In this document: piece after piece, positions 60,696 through 64,000 of the stretch
How the letters are laid out: each line of letters opens with the position of its first letter
Position numbering within the stretch: position 1 is the stretch's first letter
Translations under genes and position numbers: made by a program
The notes under the pieces: generated by a model
Databases searched by the model: none
The model's input: the letters and a program-made list of their open reading frames with translations, nothing else
Told to the model about the DNA's origin: nothing
Assembly (NCBI GenBank): GCA_937892095.1
Contig: CALAVC010000224.1
Location: 54,366 to 118,365, forward strand
From: an uncultured Bacteroidales bacterium
Lineage (GTDB): Bacteria; Bacteroidota; Bacteroidia; Bacteroidales; Marinilabiliaceae
DNA length: 64,000 nt
Direction: 5' to 3'

Positions 60696-61463
60696 ATGTA
60701 TATAGGCTGTCCTTTTTTACCACAAAGACTTACAATATTTCTCGTTGAGGTCATTGTGGATACCTATCTCCATTTCTACGAAATGCTCAGCACGATTGCC
60801 GAATGTGGACATGCCAACCCTTTCTATACCGATGTACTTCGTTCGCTCATACGCTCGGCCATTCTTGCTTTGTGTGGAATGATGAAAGAGCATTTGCCCG
60901 AAACGAACAACAAGACAACCAAAGCAGCAGACGGCTATTTCCACGATTTCTTGCGACTGCTACATGCCGACACCCGCAAACGACACAACGTCAACAGCTA
61001 TGCCACAGAGCTAAACATATCGCCAAAATATTTGTCTGTCATCTGCAAAAAAGCCTCTGGCAAGACAGCCTTGCAATGGATAACCGAGCAAACCGTCGAA
61101 GATGTCCGATATTATTTGCAAGAGACAAGCATGAGCATAAAGCAAATTTGCGACGTGTTGAATTTTCCCAACACCTCATTTTTCGGACGTTACGTCCGAA
61201 AACACTTTGGTATGACGCCAGTCGAGCTGCGTAGCAAAGCCCTAAAAAACCTAATCAGGTTTCACTCCCCTCAGCACGTCTTCAACAATCAGACCTGCCA
61301 ATGTAAAGCCAAATATGGCTGTTATGTGTGCCAAGGTACCGTTTATGCGTTTGCCTCGAGAGTCTGTTGCCTCACGTTTGTTATGCCCACTCTCTGTGCT
61401 ATACACACACGCCACGCGTCCTTCGGGCACAATCATACCGTTGGCTCGCAAGTGTTTGCGTAG
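60696..61463 (+). CDS. AraC-family transcriptional regulator, probably truncated
   Basis: Residues about 85-185 are a complete AraC DNA-binding domain with two helix-turn-helix units (NSYATELNISPKYLSVICKK, then SIKQICDVLNFPNTSFFGRY, RKHFGMTPVELRSKA). The N-terminal sensor domain of about 150 residues is missing; only a linker (FYEMLSTIAECGHANPFYTD) remains. After residue 185 the frame runs without stop into the antisense strand of tcdA for 213 bp (61251-61463), so the native C-terminus seems lost as well. Divergent from the efflux operon, it was probably its regulator and is decaying together with it. Confidence 0.6.
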   Translation: MYIGCPFLPQRLTIFLVEVIVDTYLHFYEMLSTIAECGHANPFYTDVLRSLIRSAILALCGMMKEHLPETNNKTTKAADGYFHDFLRLLHADTRKRHNVNSYATELNISPKYLSVICKKASGKTALQWITEQTVEDVRYYLQETSMSIKQICDVLNFPNTSFFGRYVRKHFGMTPVELRSKALKNLIRFHSPQHVFNNQTCQCKAKYGCYVCQGTVYAFASRVCCLTFVMPTLCAIHTRHASFGHNHTVGSQVFA

Positions 61464-61988
61464 TGCTCGCGCCAGCGGGCATGTCTTCACTTGCCAAAAG
61501 TCGGCCACACGCACCTGACATGGGTCTATTTTCAGTGCCGCTCCCATGCTCGAAAAAATCTTTGTCTGCTCCATCTGCCCAACCCTATATATTAGGTCGG
61601 CTTTATTCTCGAGGCTATCGATTGCGTCCACAACGTAGTCGTAGCTCTGCAAGTCGAACGTCAAGGCGGTCTCGACCGAATAGGTCTCTTGTCGTGGGCA
61701 GACGTGGCAATGTGGCGCCACTTTCAGCAGTCGCTCGGCAAGCACGTTCACTTTGGGCTCACCAAGGGTGTCTGTCCCTGCCATTAGTTGCCTATTCATG
61801 TTGCTGGGCATGACCACGTCGTTGTCTACTATGGTCATCTGCCCTATGCCACTGCGAGCAAGGCTCTCTGCACACCACGACCCGACGCCACCCGTGCCAA
61901 AAACAATAATCTTGGTGTTTGTGAGCTTGCTCAGCCCGTCGGCCCCTGCCAATAGCTCAACTCTCGATAGCGGACTCTCGTAGCTCAT
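61251..61988 (-). CDS. tcdA: tRNA threonylcarbamoyladenosine dehydratase
   Basis: 245 residues of the ThiF/E1 superfamily. IIVFGTGGVGSWCAESLARS (ATP-binding) near residue 27, VDNDVVMPSNMNRQLMAG, and YVVDAIDSLENKADLI match TcdA/CsdL, which cyclises t6A37 of ANN-decoding tRNAs to ct6A. The phrase FSSMGAALKIDPCQVRVADF is typical of this branch and not of ThiF. It has no link to the thiSEG genes at 20 kb. The DUF6427 gene ends 3 bp upstream. Confidence 0.9.
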   Translation of the reverse strand: MSYESPLSRVELLAGADGLSKLTNTKIIVFGTGGVGSWCAESLARSGIGQMTIVDNDVVMPSNMNRQLMAGTDTLGEPKVNVLAERLLKVAPHCHVCPRQETYSVETALTFDLQSYDYVVDAIDSLENKADLIYRVGQMEQTKIFSSMGAALKIDPCQVRVADFWQVKTCPLARALRKHLRANGMIVPEGRVACVYSTESGHNKREATDSRGKRINGTLAHITAIFGFTLAGLIVEDVLRGVKPD

Positions 61989-61991
61989 ATC

Positions 61992-62972
61992 TTACAACAG
62001 ATGAATCCATAGTCCTACGCCAAACAAAATTGCCGTTATGCCTTCTTGGAGATGCACCGAGCGTACACCCACCATAAATTGTGGCATGAGCATAGACGCT
62101 CCAATGGCTGCAAGTGCCTGACTTTCATACGAATAGCCAGGTAGCAGCATAAGGAATATTCCGAAGACGACAAACCATGTGGCGGAGCGCATTTGTCGGC
62201 GACCTATTATGCTCAGGTGGCTTAGTCGGTTCTGTGCGCTAAGTATTGATAGCACGGTCAGCACTCCGCACACGCACAAGTATATCCACGATCGCCAGCC
62301 AGTTCGCCAATAGGCTGTTGTCGACAGAAAAGAGTCGACATATTCGCTTGCAACCTCCTCGCTCACGCCACAGATTATGCACACTGCTGCTGTAAGAATT
62401 AAGCAGCCAACAATGCCCAGCATGGCAGCCATTAGTGTCCGACTGTTTGCCAGTCGAAGAATGATTAGTATCACTACCAAAAATGGCAAAAAGACAATGC
62501 CTTTGGCCCACAGCAAACCGCCAAACGTGGCGTAGGCAAAGCCCCATGCTATGCTCTTCGAAGCCGTCTTTTTGCGCATGGCAGAGTATAGTCGGTCGAT
62601 GGCTATGAGCAGCAATACGACAAATATCATTGCTGGGTGCAGCCCTATGCTTGGTCGCAACTGACCACATAGCAACACGTAAAACAATCCGCCAAGCGCA
62701 CTCTGCATAGGTGCCAAGTCGTAGCGGTTTACTATGCCTGCCACTATGAATGCCGACAACATCGGAATCGAAAGCGATAGCACTCGCCACGTTATGCCAC
62801 CCGGCACGACATGCCCCATGAGCGTCTGCCATAGTGGACTTTGCACGTCGGCACTGTCGGCAAGTACGTAGGGCGTGGGGTCTATCAGTAGCCCAATGTG
62901 CATAATAAGCACCAGTGGGACTATCAAAAAGTAGCTCAGCAGACTGTTGCGTGCAAAGACCCGAAACATCAA
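61992..62972 (-). CDS. DUF6427-type polytopic membrane protein
   Basis: 326 residues (a start at the second Met is equivalent). About ten hydrophobic helices span the whole length, beginning LSYFLIVPLVLIMHIGLLID; short charged loops lie between. I recognise it as the Bacteroidota family that often neighbours tcdA or uppP; its biochemical function is not known to me. It follows purD by 9 bp. Confidence 0.78.
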   Translation of the reverse strand: MMFRVFARNSLLSYFLIVPLVLIMHIGLLIDPTPYVLADSADVQSPLWQTLMGHVVPGGITWRVLSLSIPMLSAFIVAGIVNRYDLAPMQSALGGLFYVLLCGQLRPSIGLHPAMIFVVLLLIAIDRLYSAMRKKTASKSIAWGFAYATFGGLLWAKGIVFLPFLVVILIILRLANSRTLMAAMLGIVGCLILTAAVCIICGVSEEVASEYVDSFLSTTAYWRTGWRSWIYLCVCGVLTVLSILSAQNRLSHLSIIGRRQMRSATWFVVFGIFLMLLPGYSYESQALAAIGASMLMPQFMVGVRSVHLQEGITAILFGVGLWIHLL

Positions 62973-62981
62973 CAGATCAGA

Positions 62982-64000
62982 TTATTTGTAATATTTGTCG
63001 AGGTCTTTGCTTATGTCGCGCCTATAGAACGAGTGTGGGAAAGAGACCATACCTACACCACGATAGCTGTTTGCAATGGCTTCGTCTTTTGTGCGTCCAC
63101 GTCCGCTCACAGCCAAGACGCGACCGCCTGCCGAAATGGTTTGTCCATTTTCGTCGGTAGCCGTCCCTGCATGGAATATGCGAATGCCCGTAAGGTCTTT
63201 GTTGGCTGGCAACTGCATCCGTACGCCCTTGGAATATTTGCCCGGATAGCCTTCGCTAACCATGACTACCGTAGTGCAGGTGTCTGCCGAAATCTTTATT
63301 TGTTTCTGTGCAAGTGTGCCAGTAGTGGCAGCGTCTAGTAGCTCTACAAAGTCGCTTTCTATGCGTGGCATGACCACTTCGGTCTCTGGGTCGCCCATGC
63401 GCACATTATATTCAATCACATATGGTTCTCCGTCGGTGTTCATCAGGCCGAAAAATATAAAGCCACAATAGTCTATTCCGTCGGCTTGCAATCCGTCTAT
63501 TGTCGGACGTATAATGCGCTCTTCGACCTTTTGCATAAACTGTTTGTCGGCAAATGGCACTGGCGACACAGCTCCCATGCCACCCGTGTTTGGTCCTTCG
63601 TCGTTATCGCCAATGCGTTTGTAGTCTTTTGCTTCGGGCAGCACCTGATAGTGCGCACCGTCTGTCAGGACAAACACGGAGCACTCTATGCCACTGAGGA
63701 ACTCCTCGATGACAACACGGCTACTGGCACTCCCGAACATCGGCGTAGCACCTGCTACGGTCTCCGAGGGAACGTCTGCGCCCTGGGCTACGGTCACTCC
63801 CAGCATATCCTGCAGGGTTGCCGTGGCTTCATCAAGCGTGGGAAGGATGAGCACGCCCTTGCCGGCGCAGAGACCGTCGGCCTTCAGCACGTAAGGGGGC
63901 TGCAGGGTACGCAGGAAACTAATGGCCTCCTGAAGGTGGCGGGCATCGAACGTCTGATAGCGTGCCGTCGGTATGCCGTGACGCTGCATGAAACCCTTGG
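62982..64000 (-). CDS. purD: Phosphoribosylamine-glycine ligase, 5' end beyond the window
   Basis: 339 codons visible, entering at KGFMQRHGIPTA; about 85 N-terminal residues are missing at the window edge. ATP-grasp motifs are clear: YVLKADGLCAGKGVLI, VVIEEFLSGIECSVFVLTDG, GPNTGGMGAVSPVPF, and VIEYNVRMGDPETEVVMPRI. The enzyme makes glycinamide ribonucleotide in purine synthesis. Codon use is split: from the right edge to about 63660 Leu is mostly CTG, Glu GAG and Gln CAG, while the remainder uses the GAA/CAA/ATA/TTG style of the window. The protein itself is continuous. Confidence 0.95.
   Translation of the reverse strand, partial: KGFMQRHGIPTARYQTFDARHLQEAISFLRTLQPPYVLKADGLCAGKGVLILPTLDEATATLQDMLGVTVAQGADVPSETVAGATPMFGSASSRVVIEEFLSGIECSVFVLTDGAHYQVLPEAKDYKRIGDNDEGPNTGGMGAVSPVPFADKQFMQKVEERIIRPTIDGLQADGIDYCGFIFFGLMNTDGEPYVIEYNVRMGDPETEVVMPRIESDFVELLDAATTGTLAQKQIKISADTCTTVVMVSEGYPGKYSKGVRMQLPANKDLTGIRIFHAGTATDENGQTISAGGRVLAVSGRGRTKDEAIANSYRGVGMVSFPHSFYRRDISKDLDKYYK

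Noticed and set aside
1..64000. CRISPR array, prophage or insertion sequence
   Set aside because: No regularly spaced repeats, transposase, integrase or phage structural genes were found on either strand.

Overview
The window looks like chromosome of a Bacteroidales bacterium, most likely Prevotellaceae or a close relative. Supporting signs are a SusC/SusD pair, a RagA-type TonB signature, families I know only from Bacteroidota (SiaB/SiaC, DUF4465, DUF5106-type thioredoxins, DUF2723, DUF6427, the LptE/TPR/SecG block), weak ribosome binding sites, and repeated upstream matches to the Bacteroidota -7 box TAnnTTTG. I see no phage, insertion sequence, rRNA operon or CRISPR array. There is one tRNA (Asn-GUU).

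Layout. 1-3.7 kb: the start of acpH (leaving the left edge), trxA, then the minus-strand block sigma-54 activator, lptE, TPR protein, secG. 3.8-7.6 kb: an unusual membrane-anchored OmpA-domain protein, then dtd, mazG-like, deoC and kdsB. 7.7-16 kb: the most interesting stretch. A SiaB-like kinase and its SiaC-like partner precede a 1079-residue ABC exporter with extra N-terminal domains, then a lipoprotein plus small secreted protein pair that has been duplicated in tandem, then an SPFH/prohibitin protein. 16-22.4 kb: a secreted retropepsin-like protein, a TPR protein ending in a stub of an OmpA domain, two glycosyltransferases, and thiS-thiE-thiG. 22.9-31.5 kb: fabH, dusB, a cluster that encodes all four steps from UDP-GlcNAc to a UDP-diacetamido-uronic acid (WbpA, B, E, D types) with a glycosyltransferase, and yifB.

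31.5-49.5 kb: a lipoprotein/beta-barrel/lipoprotein cassette, a lipid A acyltransferase, an LTA-synthase-like enzyme, tRNA-Asn, a glycosyltransferase, an MFS exporter, a thioredoxin-like protein with a DUF4465 lipoprotein, a split chromate-type transporter translationally coupled to an orphan sensor kinase, a DUF2723 membrane protein, a polysaccharide deacetylase, PspC and another glycosyltransferase. Envelope and surface-sugar functions dominate.

49.5-61.5 kb shows rearrangement and decay. A LamG protein/SusD/SusC locus abuts a nadB that has lost its 5' half. Next to it is a tripartite efflux operon whose outer membrane and adaptor genes look intact, while the RND pump carries a nonsense codon, a frameshift and two large deletions; its AraC-type neighbour also looks truncated. 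The right edge holds tcdA, a DUF6427 membrane protein and purD. The 5' half of purD has visibly different codon use from everything else in the window.
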